DNA from: Vibrio agarilyticus
GTDB taxonomy: Bacteria > Pseudomonadota > Gammaproteobacteria > Enterobacterales > Vibrionaceae
Assembly (NCBI RefSeq): GCF_012641465.1
Contig: NZ_JABAIK010000001.1
Location: 1 to 64,000 of the forward strand
DNA: 64,000 nt
Direction: 5' to 3'
Shown here: positions 19,110-28,768 of the stretch, piece by piece
How the letters are laid out: the number at the start of each line of letters is the position of its first letter
How positions within the stretch are numbered: position 1 is the first letter of the stretch
The notes under the pieces: generated by a model
What the model saw: only the letters and a program-made list of their open reading frames with translations
Databases searched by the model: none
Told to the model about the DNA's origin: nothing
Made by a program: the position numbers and the translations under genes

Positions 19110-19718
19110 CTAAACCATGGACTTCAGTGCGTCACGGATCAATTGCTCTGCCGTCATATCTGGCTTGGCCAACTGAGCAATAACTTTTGATGCTTGAGTC
19201 GGCTTGTAACCCAGAGCCAATAGCGCACTGATCGCCTCTTCTTCAGCGTTAGACTGCACTGGTGCATCAAGTGGGGCAGCATCGGTATGAGGGGTAAAGA
19301 GATCGCCCATTCCCCATCCTTTGAGGCGGTCTTTCATTTCAACAACCAAACGTTCCGCTGTCTTTTTGCCAACCCCCGGCAATTTCACAAGTGTTGAAAT
19401 GTCTTCACGTTCAACGCTGGCGACAAACTGACTGGCGGTCATTCCCGATAAAATGCCCAATCCCAATTTAGGTCCAACGCCATTTGCTTTAATCACCTCA
19501 CGAAACAAGGCACGTTCTTTTACGGTATTGAACCCATAGAGTAATTGTGCGTCTTCACGAACCACAAAGTGTGTATAAATGATGGCCTCTTCGCCAACAT
19601 TGGGTAATTCATAAAAGCAGCTCATTGGCATCTGTACTTCATAGCCAATGCCGTTGACCTCAATCAATAACTCTGGCGGCTGTTTTTCGAGCAAAATTCC
19701 GCGAAGGCGTCCAATCAC
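19110..19718 (-). CDS. ruvA: Holliday junction DNA-binding protein RuvA
   Basis: 202 aa. An N-terminal OB fold, tandem helix-hairpin-helix motifs ([19 protein letters not shown] and [19 protein letters not shown]) and a C-terminal RuvB-binding domain after an acidic linker. It binds four-way junctions and loads RuvB. A LexA box precedes it, separating ruvAB from ruvC. Confidence 0.98.
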   Translation of the reverse strand: MIGRLRGILLEKQPPELLIEVNGIGYEVQMPMSCFYELPNVGEEAIIYTHFVVREDAQLLYGFNTVKERALFREVIKANGVGPKLGLGILSGMTASQFVASVEREDISTLVKLPGVGKKTAERLVVEMKDRLKGWGMGDLFTPHTDAAPLDAPVQSNAEEEAISALLALGYKPTQASKVIAQLAKPDMTAEQLIRDALKSMV

Positions 19719-19766
19719 GTGGGGAGTTCTCTAATGAAATGAATTTGTCCAAAGAATAATAAATAA

Positions 19767-19782
19767 CTGGATAGACATCCAG
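19767..19782 (-). promoter_or_regulatory. LexA (SOS) box for ruvAB
   Basis: On the minus strand, CTGGATGTCTATCCAG sits 49-64 nt upstream of the ruvA start. It fits CTG-N10-CAG and differs by one base from the E. coli ruvA SOS box CTGGATATCTATCCAG as I recall it. The palindrome extends to AAATAACTGGAT...ATCCAGTTATTT, so it could be mistaken for a terminator, but it lacks a T tract. Confidence 0.75.
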
Positions 19783-19801
19783 TTATTTATACCCAATATC
19801 T

Positions 19802-20323
19802 TTAACGGTAGCGACCACGCTTTGCGCCTGTCGCCCTACCCGCTAATGCAACCAGAGTTTTATTGGTGTTCGCATGACAAATTGCCACGCCCAACGCATC
19901 CGCGGCATCGGCTTGCGGCCTTCCCGGCAGCTTAAGCATATGTTGCACCATGTGCTGAACTTGTGACTTATCGGCGCCACCTGTTCCTACAACGGCTTGT
20001 TTCACTAAACGGGCGGCATATTCATACACAGGCAGATCTGCATTAACTGCAGCAACGATAGCGCTGCCTCGCGCTTGACCTAATTTCAGTGCAGAATCAG
20101 CATTTTTTGCCATAAAGACTTGCTCAATCGCAAACACATCAGGCTGAAACTGCATAATGATCTCACTGACGCCAGCATAGATCTGCTTCAGCCTTCCAGG
20201 TAACTCTTTTTGATCAGTTCGAATACAACCGCTGCCCAAGTAAATGAGATGACGCCCTTGCTGGCGTATTACACCATAACCCGTGATTCGCGAGCCGGGA
20301 TCAATCCCCAGAATAATCGACAT
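19802..20323 (-). CDS. ruvC: Holliday junction resolvase RuvC
   Basis: 173 aa. RNase H-like fold with catalytic acids in [20 protein letters not shown] and [13 protein letters not shown]. It cuts Holliday junctions symmetrically. It lies between the aspS terminator and the ruvAB promoter. yebC, which sits next to ruvC in E. coli, is absent here. Confidence 0.97.
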   Translation of the reverse strand: MSIILGIDPGSRITGYGVIRQQGRHLIYLGSGCIRTDQKELPGRLKQIYAGVSEIIMQFQPDVFAIEQVFMAKNADSALKLGQARGSAIVAAVNADLPVYEYAARLVKQAVVGTGGADKSQVQHMVQHMLKLPGRPQADAADALGVAICHANTNKTLVALAGRATGAKRGRYR

Positions 20324-20350
20324 TGCACTGTCTCGTGTGAAATTAAAAAA

Positions 20351-20374
20351 ACGTCCGCCAAGGCGGACGTTTTT
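20351..20374 (-). terminator. aspS terminator
   Basis: Perfect GC-rich hairpin ACGTCCGCC / GGCGGACGT with a 2-nt loop, between the aspS stop and ruvC; the A run on its left gives a T run for minus-strand transcripts. Confidence 0.9.
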
Positions 20375-20397
20375 ACCATTAAAGTCAGAGTAATACG

Positions 20398-22176
20398 TTA
20401 CTCGGCGGCTTTTTCTTTTGCCACGGTCACAGCAATCGCCAGCTCTTCAAGTGCCGCTGGGTTAGCTGGGCTTGGTGCGTCTGTCATCAAACATGCCGCT
20501 GCTGTTGTTTTCGGGAACGCGATAACGTCACGAATGTTTTCGGTGCCACACAGCAGCATTACCAAGCGGTCGAGACCAAATGCCAAACCTGCGTGTGGTG
20601 GTGTACCAAATTTCAGCGCGTCGAGTAAGAAGCCAAACTTCAAGCGCTGCTCATCAGCGTCGATACCCAAAATATCAAACACCGCAGATTGCATTTCTGC
20701 ATTATGAATACGCACTGAGCCACCGCCCACTTCGTAACCGTTCAATACCATATCATACGCATTTGAGTTCGCACTCGCTGGATTGGCTTTCAGCTCTTCT
20801 GCCGTCAGGCCAAGCGGAGACGTAAACGGGTGATGCATTGCGTGCAAATTCCCTTCGTCATCCTCTTCAAACATTGGGAAATCCACTACCCACAATGGTG
20901 CCCATGAATTTTCGTTGGTCAAGCCGAGATCTTTGCCTAGTTTAAGACGCAGTGCACCAAGCGCTTCTGCGACCACGTGCGCGCGATCTGAGCCAAAGAA
21001 AATAATATCGCCAGATTCCGCTTGAGTGCGCTCCAAAATACCGTTGATCACAGTTTCATTAAGGAATTTAGCTACCGGAGACTGAATACCTTCGATACCG
21101 GCGGCGCGGTCGTTGACCTTCATCCACGCTAGGCCTTTCGCACCATAGATGCCAACAAAGTTGGTGTATTCGTCGATTTGTTTGCGAGTAAGCTCTGCGC
21201 CACCCGGTACGCGGATCACCGCAACACGGCCTTTGGCATCATTTGCCGGTCCTGAGAACACTTTAAAGTCGACATCTTTTACTAAGTCGGCAACATCAAC
21301 CAGCTCAAGTGGGTTACGAAGATCTGGCTTGTCTGAACCAAAACGACGAATCGCTTCGCTAAACGGCATGACAGGGAACGTACCTAAATCCACATTAAGC
21401 AGCTCTTGCCACATATCGCGAACCATTTTCTCGGTAACGTCACGCACTTGATCTGCGGTCATGAACGACGTTTCGATATCGATTTGAGTAAATTCAGGTT
21501 GACGGTCAGCACGTAAATCTTCATCACGGAAACATTTTACAATTTGATAGTAACGGTCAAAACCCGACATCATAAGAAGCTGTTTAAACAGCTGTGGTGA
21601 CTGAGGTAGCGCGTAGAAGCTGCCTTTATGAACACGGCTTGGTACGAGGTAGTCACGAGCCCCTTCAGGCGTCGCTTTGGTCAACACTGGTGTCTCAATG
21701 TCGAGGAAACCGTTGTCATCAAGAAAACGACGAACGAAGCTTGACGCTTTTGCGCGCAGTTTGATGCGATCGCTCATTTCAGGACGGCGTAGGTCAAGAT
21801 AGCGGTATTTTAAACGCATCTCTTCAGAGTTCTTTTGGTTGAAATCAAGTGGCAACACGTCTGAACGGTTGATGATTTCAAGCCCCGTGGCCAGCACTTC
21901 CACTTCGCCCGTCGCCATATTGGCGTTGACTTGGCTCTCAGGACGCGCACGAACTTCGCCTGTCAGCTTAATGCAGAATTCATTACGCAATTGCTCCGCG
22001 ACTTGGTAAGCCTCAGCCATATCTGGGTCCACCACGACCTGCACAACGCCTTCACGATCGCGCATGTCGATAAAAATCAGACCGCCCAAATCACGACGAC
22101 GGTTAACCCAGCCGCTCAGTTCTACAGTTTGTCCTGCAAGGGACTTGTTCAGGTGACCACAGTAATGGGTACGCAT
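20398..22176 (-). CDS. aspS: Aspartyl-tRNA synthetase
   Basis: 592 aa from the ATG at 22176 (GGGAA 7 nt upstream); the open frame begins 13 codons earlier without family similarity. An N-terminal OB-fold anticodon-binding domain ([19 protein letters not shown]), then the class II catalytic core with [12 protein letters not shown], motif 2 [20 protein letters not shown] and motif 3 [13 protein letters not shown]. The bacterial GAD insertion lies around 300-400. It charges tRNA-Asp. Confidence 0.98.
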   Translation of the reverse strand: MRTHYCGHLNKSLAGQTVELSGWVNRRRDLGGLIFIDMRDREGVVQVVVDPDMAEAYQVAEQLRNEFCIKLTGEVRARPESQVNANMATGEVEVLATGLEIINRSDVLPLDFNQKNSEEMRLKYRYLDLRRPEMSDRIKLRAKASSFVRRFLDDNGFLDIETPVLTKATPEGARDYLVPSRVHKGSFYALPQSPQLFKQLLMMSGFDRYYQIVKCFRDEDLRADRQPEFTQIDIETSFMTADQVRDVTEKMVRDMWQELLNVDLGTFPVMPFSEAIRRFGSDKPDLRNPLELVDVADLVKDVDFKVFSGPANDAKGRVAVIRVPGGAELTRKQIDEYTNFVGIYGAKGLAWMKVNDRAAGIEGIQSPVAKFLNETVINGILERTQAESGDIIFFGSDRAHVVAEALGALRLKLGKDLGLTNENSWAPLWVVDFPMFEEDDEGNLHAMHHPFTSPLGLTAEELKANPASANSNAYDMVLNGYEVGGGSVRIHNAEMQSAVFDILGIDADEQRLKFGFLLDALKFGTPPHAGLAFGLDRLVMLLCGTENIRDVIAFPKTTAAACLMTDAPSPANPAALEELAIAVTVAKEKAAE

Positions 22177-22343
22177 AATGAAATTCCCAATTTCTTTATC
22201 AATGTAATTAATCAACTCTCTTTTATACGCGCTAAGCGAAATAAAATCGACCTTAAGTTTGCTTTAGCTGGTTGATCGCGCCTCAATCGCCTGAAAAGCG
22301 TTCAATTTTTCAAGATACGAGACGCTTCGACTCCGCCAGATAG

Positions 22344-23174
<831 letters not shown>

Positions 23175-23186
23175 CGCTTCAGACGG

Positions 23187-23330
23187 TATAGCCCCAAACA
23201 ACTTAAAGTTGCAGCTAGACGGCAAACGAGCAGAGCCTCTGAGCATAGGTGGACTATGTGAAAAGGTTTGCGAGAGCCAGCCCCTTAACTTGTAACGCAA
23301 GGCCCTGCCGCTTCAAGTCCAAAGGGAATA
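23187..23330. repeat. TATACCC-family repeat between cmoA and cmoB
   Basis: Begins TATAGCCCCAAACAACTTAA, contains GGTTTGCGAGAGCCAGCC, and ends CTTCAAGTCCAAAGGG. It is the ~110-140 bp subtype also seen at 40451 and 43711. It starts 12 nt after the cmoA stop. Confidence 0.8.
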
Positions 23331-23363
23331 CATTTTTTATTTGACTCACAGTGATACCTATCC

Positions 23364-24335
23364 ATGTTTAATTTTGCTCACTTTTATCAGTTAATTGCTC
23401 AAGACACGCGGCTCCAACCTTGGCTGAATGTACTGCCTCAGCAGCTGACCGACTGGCAAAACGCTGAGCACGGCGATTTTGACCGTTGGCTGCGCGCACT
23501 GAATAAGCTTCCTAGTGGCGCCCCTGATCAAGTTGATCTCAAGCATTCGGTCACCATTGGTAACGACACCCCATTTCATCCAGGTGAACAAAAAAAACTG
23601 GAGAGTCTGTTGCGAACCTTTCACCCGTGGCGCAAGGGCCCTTATCATGTGCACGGCATTCACATCGATACCGAGTGGCGCAGCGATTGGAAGTGGGACC
23701 GTTTGTTGCCACACATTATGCCTTTGCACAATCGCTCGGTGCTAGATGTGGGTTGCGGTAACGGTTATCACATGTGGCGCATGCTTGGTGAAGGCGCACG
23801 TTTGTGTGTTGGTATCGACCCATCGCATCTTTTCCTAATTCAGTTCGAAGCGATGCGTAAGCTAATGGGCGGGGATCAACGTGCTCATTTGTTGCCACTT
23901 GGCATTGAGCAACTACCAAAACTTGATGCGTTTGATACTGTTTTTAGTATGGGCGTGCTCTATCACCGCCGCTCGCCACTTGACCACTTGATTCAATTGA
24001 AAGATCAACTTGTTTCTGGTGGCGAATTGGTGCTTGAAACCTTGGTGATTGAAGGCGATGAAACGTCAGTGTTGGTGCCATTTGACCGTTATGCACAAAT
24101 GCGCAATGTGTACTTTTTCCCGTCAGCAAAAGCACTTAAAGTGTGGCTTGAACAGGTTGGCTTCATTAATGTGCGAATTGCCGACGAAAACGTGACAAGC
24201 GTTGGCGAGCAGCGTACAACCAGTTGGATGACGCACAATTCATTACCCGATTATCTCGACCCTAATGACCCATCCAAAACCATCGAAGGCTATCCCGCTC
24301 CACGTCGCGCCATTTTAATCGCGAACAAACCCTAA
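23364..24335 (+). CDS. cmoB: tRNA U34 carboxymethyltransferase CmoB
   Basis: 323 aa. SAM-binding motif [15 protein letters not shown] near residue 125 and the preceding [15 protein letters not shown] are characteristic. It transfers the carboxymethyl group from carboxy-SAM to ho5U34. The repeat between cmoA and cmoB makes the intergenic distance unusually long (~190 bp), so the pair may still be co-transcribed through it. Confidence 0.97.
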   Translation: MFNFAHFYQLIAQDTRLQPWLNVLPQQLTDWQNAEHGDFDRWLRALNKLPSGAPDQVDLKHSVTIGNDTPFHPGEQKKLESLLRTFHPWRKGPYHVHGIHIDTEWRSDWKWDRLLPHIMPLHNRSVLDVGCGNGYHMWRMLGEGARLCVGIDPSHLFLIQFEAMRKLMGGDQRAHLLPLGIEQLPKLDAFDTVFSMGVLYHRRSPLDHLIQLKDQLVSGGELVLETLVIEGDETSVLVPFDRYAQMRNVYFFPSAKALKVWLEQVGFINVRIADENVTSVGEQRTTSWMTHNSLPDYLDPNDPSKTIEGYPAPRRAILIANKP

Positions 24336-24379
24336 CGACACCAGTACCGATGTTTTGCCTTTGAATGCGAAACTTCATG

Positions 24380-24425
24380 GCAAGCGGCTGACTCAACGTA
24401 AAAATAGCTTGAGTCACACCGTTTG
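24380..24425 (+). terminator. Long hairpin downstream of cmoB
   Basis: GCAAGCGG-TGACTCAA pairs with TTGAGTCA-CCGTTTGC (small bulges) around a 12-nt loop, about 45 nt after the cmoB stop, followed ~12 nt later by a short T run. Probable terminator or processed 3' end. The rest of 24336-24645 shows nothing else certain. Confidence 0.5.
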
Positions 24426-24645
24426 CCAGCGACACCTTTTTGCAAGTTCTATAAGCAACATTCGTTCTCGAAGCACGGTTAATTTTCATCGTCATGACAT
24501 GGCTGTAGCAATTCGCTAACTCAGAATTTGCACTGAGTTGACTCAGTGGCCAATAAAGTGATTTACGCTGCATTTCGAATGCTTCCAGCATCCTTTGATA
24601 TACGCTAGAATTTTAATTCAAATAGTTACGTACATAAGGTCCTCA

Positions 24646-25425
24646 ATGTTTATTCGATTGGCGTCGATCGCAGCACTTTTCACACTTTCTGGCTGCACCC
24701 TGCTCAACGGCGAGCAATATCATCAGCAAACGCTCGCGGCGATCAATCAATCTGAAACGCACCTCTCAGACCAACTCGTCGCACTGCAAGATATCACTCA
24801 AGATCAGAATGCCGATATTCTTCGTCTCGAAAGCGAGGTGGTCTTGTTGCAAAATGAATTGGTGAGTTACAAAGAACAGCTTGGGCAACTCTCATCGCAG
24901 ATCAAAGCAATTCCAGCGATTGCCCCAGCGCCAGTAAAAGTGGAACCCACCACCGAACGACAAACAACGGCCGAAATGACCACCATCGCTTCGCCAATCA
25001 TTCTCGGTGCGGTTGAAAGGGTTACGATAGAGTCAATTAAGCAGAGCTTTAAGGCGCGCGTGGATACCGGCGCAACAACCTCTTCTCTCAACGCCGTTGA
25101 TCTCGAGATGTTTGAACGCGACGGCAAAGACTGGGTTCGCTTTCATCTTGCCGATGCAGACACTCCCGCGAATGAACAACACTGGATTGAAGCCCCAGTG
25201 GTGCGTTACGTAAAAATTCGCCAGTCCACCAGCGATGAGGTTGAACGTCGCCCTGTGGTGGAACTTTGGGTGCAGCTTGGCAGCATTCGCGAAAAGGCTC
25301 AATTTACGCTTGCAGACCGCTCACAAATGACCTTCCCGATCCTGCTGGGACGTGAATTCATCCGTGACATCGCGGTTGTCGATGTTAGCAAAGAGTACAT
25401 TCACACTAATAAAAGTTCACACTAA
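24646..25425 (+). CDS. Lipoprotein with retropepsin-like (RimK-associated) protease domain
   Basis: 259 aa from the ATG at 24646 (AAGG 7 nt upstream). A lipoprotein signal with lipobox LSGC (Cys at ~17) is followed by a coiled coil (~25-95) and a linker. The C-terminal domain (~120-259) has the aspartic-protease-like signature RVDTGATTSSLNA and ILLGREFI near the end, typical of the 'putative ATP-dependent zinc protease' family (PF05618) despite that name. It is the first of three genes that recur together: protease, transglutaminase-like 7TM protein, ATP-grasp ligase. The lipobox places it outside the inner membrane. Confidence 0.85.
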   Translation: MFIRLASIAALFTLSGCTLLNGEQYHQQTLAAINQSETHLSDQLVALQDITQDQNADILRLESEVVLLQNELVSYKEQLGQLSSQIKAIPAIAPAPVKVEPTTERQTTAEMTTIASPIILGAVERVTIESIKQSFKARVDTGATTSSLNAVDLEMFERDGKDWVRFHLADADTPANEQHWIEAPVVRYVKIRQSTSDEVERRPVVELWVQLGSIREKAQFTLADRSQMTFPILLGREFIRDIAVVDVSKEYIHTNKSSH

Positions 25426-25437
25426 TACAGTATTACT

Positions 25438-26943
25438 ATGACTTCTCGCTTACCTTTTTACCTCTCGGTTGCACTGCTGATTGTTGTTGGATTGGCTCTG
25501 AGTATTATTCGCCATGATACCTATGGCGTACCTTGGACGCCCGGCGAGACCCGCCAAGTTTGGGATGTCGAGGCCACGATTGAATTTACCGCTAACGGCA
25601 GCGAGGTGAAAGTGTCACTCGCCGCGCCTGAAACGCAAAGTGGTTTTACGCTGATCAGCCAATCATCTTCATCATCGGGTTATGGTAACGCCATTATCGA
25701 TACCGATTCAGGTCATCGCGCTGAGTGGTCTATCCGTCAAGCCAGTGGCCCACAAAAGATTTACTACAAGACGCAATTTCTCGTCGATCCCAATGCTCAA
25801 GTGGTGCCTGTTCCTCCGGCAGAAACCGAAGATCTTCCTGCCTTTAGTGGCCCAGAGCAAGCGGCTGCGACAGAGCTGATTGAGACCGCGCTTGCGCGTT
25901 CATCAGATGACATCACGTTTGCGCGCGAGTTGATCAAAACGTTAAACGATCCGGACAGTCAAAGTACCGCGCTATTACTCAACAATAAGTCGCGCGCAAC
26001 CTTGCTATACGAGCTACTCGCCACCAGCCAAATTCCAAGCCGTCTTGTTGGCGTGATTGAGCTTGAAGATGGCCGCAGACGTCAAACGTTACAGCAAATG
26101 GTTCAAGTGTGGGACGGTAGCCATTGGCAGCTGTTCTCGGCAAACTCTGCTCAAACCAATCGGAACCATAATTTACTGATATGGGATGCGAGTAATGTCT
26201 CTTTGCTCGATCTCATGGGAGGTCAAAACGGCCAAGTCTATTTCTCAATGATTGAGCAAGACATCACGCCGCAGCAAGCCACCAGTAACAAGATTAACGC
26301 CGATGGCCTACTCAATTTATCGATTCACAGTTTGCCACTGCAAGAGCAGGCGATGTTTAAAACCATCATGCTGATCCCAATTGGCGCACTGATTGTGGTT
26401 TTCTTGCGGGTTATCATTGGCCTTAAAACATCGGGAACCTTCATGCCGGTGTTGATTGCTGTGGCCTTCGTTCAAACGCAGCTGATTCCGGGGGTGGTTG
26501 GTTTCTTACTCATTGTTGGCACCGGTCTTGTGATCCGCAGCTATTTGTCCAAACTAAACTTATTGCTCGTCGCACGGATCTCAGCGGTGATCATCACTGT
26601 CATCATGATCATTTCCGCGTTTACCGTTGTTGCGTTTAAGATTGGTTTAACTCAAGGGCTGACTATTACCTACTTCCCGATGATCATCTTATCTTGGACC
26701 ATCGAGCGCATGTCAATCATCTGGGAAGAAGAAGGCGCGAAACAGGTCTTCGTTCAAGGGGGCGGTTCGCTCTTTACCTCAGTGCTGGTCTATCTAGGTA
26801 TGACCAATAGCTACATTCAACACCTGACTTTTAACTTTTTTGGTCTACAGCTGGTGGTTCTTGCGACTATTTTGCTCCTAGGCACGTATACGGGGTATCG
26901 CTTAAGTGAACTTAAACGCTTTAAGCCATTGGCTGAAGATTGA
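25438..26943 (+). CDS. Inactive transglutaminase fused to 7-TM domain
   Basis: 501 aa. An N-terminal membrane anchor (FYLSVALLIVVGLALSII) is followed by an extracytoplasmic region to ~residue 300, including a transglutaminase-like part (LLYELLATSQIPSRLVGVI). Seven membrane segments follow from ~305 to the end (IMLIPIGALIVVFLRVIIGL, FMPVLIAVAFVQTQLIPGVV and so on). No Cys-His-Asp triad is evident in the transglutaminase-like part, matching the 'inactive transglutaminase fused to 7 TM' family. It starts 12 nt after the protease gene and ends 4 nt before the ligase. Confidence 0.87.
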   Translation: MTSRLPFYLSVALLIVVGLALSIIRHDTYGVPWTPGETRQVWDVEATIEFTANGSEVKVSLAAPETQSGFTLISQSSSSSGYGNAIIDTDSGHRAEWSIRQASGPQKIYYKTQFLVDPNAQVVPVPPAETEDLPAFSGPEQAAATELIETALARSSDDITFARELIKTLNDPDSQSTALLLNNKSRATLLYELLATSQIPSRLVGVIELEDGRRRQTLQQMVQVWDGSHWQLFSANSAQTNRNHNLLIWDASNVSLLDLMGGQNGQVYFSMIEQDITPQQATSNKINADGLLNLSIHSLPLQEQAMFKTIMLIPIGALIVVFLRVIIGLKTSGTFMPVLIAVAFVQTQLIPGVVGFLLIVGTGLVIRSYLSKLNLLLVARISAVIITVIMIISAFTVVAFKIGLTQGLTITYFPMIILSWTIERMSIIWEEEGAKQVFVQGGGSLFTSVLVYLGMTNSYIQHLTFNFFGLQLVVLATILLLGTYTGYRLSELKRFKPLAED

Positions 26944-26947
26944 TAAC

Positions 26948-27916
26948 GTGCTTTCCCGTTATACATCACCACTTAAATTGCGCCGTAAAGGCATTATGGG
27001 CATGAACCAGCGCAATCATAGCTACATTGGGCGCTATAACGACCGTAAGCAATACCCGCTCGTGGATGATAAGCTGAAGACCAAAATCATCGCACAGCGC
27101 GCAGGCGCAACGGTACCCGAGTTGATTGGCGTCATTCGCAATCAAGCCGATGTGAGCAAAGTGCATGAGATGGTCAAGCATTACCCTGGATTTGTGATTA
27201 AGCCTGCACAAGGCAGTGGCGGTAAAGGTATTTTAGTCATTACCTCCCATGATGATGTCTCTTACACTAAGCCCTCTGGCGCGAGCATCACTCGAGAAGA
27301 GGTCGAACGTCACATCAGCAACGCGTTAGCTGGGCTGTTTTCACTTGGCGGCAAAAACGATGTCGCCATGGTTGAGAATTTGATCCAATTTGACGACTGC
27401 TTTGATGGGTTTAGCTTTGAGGGTGTGCCCGACGTTCGCATTATTGTGTTTAAAGGCTATCCAGTGATGGCAATGATGCGTTGTTCAACCGCGGCATCAG
27501 ACGGTAAAGCAAATTTACATCAAGGCGCGGTTGGTGTCGGGCTTGATATCGCCAGCGGTAAAGCGATTCGAGCGGTTCAATTTGATAAGCCCGTCACTCA
27601 TCACCCGGACACAGGTAAAGATCTCTCCACATTGCAAGTGCCTCATTGGGAGCGCTTATTGACGCTAGCAGCCAGTGCTTGGGAAATGACCGGGCTGGGT
27701 TACCTTGGGACCGATATGGTGCTCGACAAAAACCTAGGCCCAATGGTACTTGAACTCAATGCACGACCTGGTCTTGCGATTCAAATTGCCAATGGAATGG
27801 GGCTGCTACCTCGGCTACGTCACATTGAGGCGTTAGGTACCCCACTCTACCCGCTTACACCCGCTGAACGCGTTGCTTACTCACGCGAACATTTCGCGGT
27901 GAACGCGCGCTTTTGA
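26948..27916 (+). CDS. ATP-grasp alpha-L-glutamate-ligase-like protein
   Basis: 322 aa from a GTG at 26948, 4 nt after the previous stop; the frame is open 42 nt upstream inside the previous gene. RimK-related ATP-grasp: FVIKPAQGSGGKGILVI (nucleotide-binding Lys and glycine loop) at ~80-100, and catalytic-site residues in LGTDMVLDKNLGPMVLELNARPGL. It also has the family's N-terminal pattern MNQRNHSYIGRYN. The fold forms carboxylate-amine (peptide-like) bonds; the substrate is unknown. With the two genes before it, it forms a predicted envelope-associated peptide modification cluster. Confidence 0.88.
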   Translation: MLSRYTSPLKLRRKGIMGMNQRNHSYIGRYNDRKQYPLVDDKLKTKIIAQRAGATVPELIGVIRNQADVSKVHEMVKHYPGFVIKPAQGSGGKGILVITSHDDVSYTKPSGASITREEVERHISNALAGLFSLGGKNDVAMVENLIQFDDCFDGFSFEGVPDVRIIVFKGYPVMAMMRCSTAASDGKANLHQGAVGVGLDIASGKAIRAVQFDKPVTHHPDTGKDLSTLQVPHWERLLTLAASAWEMTGLGYLGTDMVLDKNLGPMVLELNARPGLAIQIANGMGLLPRLRHIEALGTPLYPLTPAERVAYSREHFAVNARF

Positions 27917-27920
27917 TTAT

Positions 27921-27975
27921 ATATACCCAAACAACTTGGCGTTGCAGCTTCAAGTGGACAAAGGATAAGCCATAT
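27921..27975. repeat. Short TATACCC-family repeat
   Basis: ATATACCCAAACAACTTGGC followed by GTTGCAGCTTCAAGTGG, starting 5 nt after the ATP-grasp stop. Confidence 0.65.
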
Positions 27976-28309
27976 GGATGTGGCTTAAACAAACCGTCAA
28001 TTCATCGTGCGAGCGAATTCTTTTTACTCTTTCCCTATAACGATTTAGTCAGTATTAACAGCCAAGTATAACCATAAGGCATATCACTTAACTCTTTCTC
28101 TTACAATGTTTCACTGTAACGTACTGACTAATCAGTAAGTAATCTCTTCACTCCAACTTTGCCACGTTTCATGCATCCCGCCTTAATGGGCAAATGTCAC
28201 CAATTGATGAAAATTTTGTGAAATAAAAAACTGCCCTTTTAGGTCTTTATTGTCACTTCCAACTTATCGAATAGCACAATTCGGTAACTGAAGCACTGAG
28301 GAGCAATTC
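27976..28309. other. Intergenic region upstream of the DUF3316 gene
   Basis: No gene is visible. AT-rich sequence around 28200-28260 probably holds the promoter, and GAGGAG lies 7 nt before the next ATG. Confidence 0.5.
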
Positions 28310-28678
28310 ATGAAACGTCTTTTAAATCTAAAAACCCTTCTGACTATCACCGCTGCATCCCTTTCTTCGATGGCTTTTGCCGGCGGCTACCAGTGGACGA
28401 CTGATGAAAAAACCATTGAAGGTCATGTGGTCTCAAGTAAAGCGGCTGCCTACCGCGAAGGGCTCAATATGATTATGTACTTTGAAAATCTCGATAGTCG
28501 CCAGCTGAGCCGCTTTTTAACCAGCCAAACAGACGAAGCCGACAGATCATCCGTGTCGATTGAAGACGCGACAGTGTTTGTTGATGAATATCTAAAACGC
28601 AACGGCGATATTGTGTATCAACCAATCATGAACGTGAGCTACAGCTATCGCAGTCTGATTAGCCCTGACAGACAATAA
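28310..28678 (+). CDS. Small secreted DUF3316-family protein
   Basis: 122 aa with a Sec signal peptide (~1-24, ending SSMAFA) and a mature domain of ~98 residues rich in aromatic residues and charge. It matches my memory of DUF3316, a family mostly seen in vibrios. Predicted periplasmic; function unknown. A strong ribosome site (GAGGAG) precedes the ATG. It is monocistronic and faces mukB. Confidence 0.75.
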   Translation: MKRLLNLKTLLTITAASLSSMAFAGGYQWTTDEKTIEGHVVSSKAAAYREGLNMIMYFENLDSRQLSRFLTSQTDEADRSSVSIEDATVFVDEYLKRNGDIVYQPIMNVSYSYRSLISPDRQ

Positions 28679-28720
28679 GTACAATACCAACGCGATTCAC
28701 TTCCAATCAGCCATAAGAAC

Positions 28721-28748
28721 AAAAAAAGCCCGCATGATTCGCGGGCTT
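28721..28748 (-). terminator. mukB operon terminator
   Basis: Hairpin AAGCCCGC / GCGGGCTT with a 7-nt loop; the A run on its left becomes a T run on the minus strand, 20 nt past the mukB stop. Confidence 0.85.
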
Positions 28749-28768
28749 GTGACATTTTGGTGGCTTAA

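Noticed and set aside
19761-19788. Palindrome before ruvA as a ruvC terminator
   Set aside because: No T tract, and the core CTGGATGTCTATCCAG matches the known ruvA LexA box.
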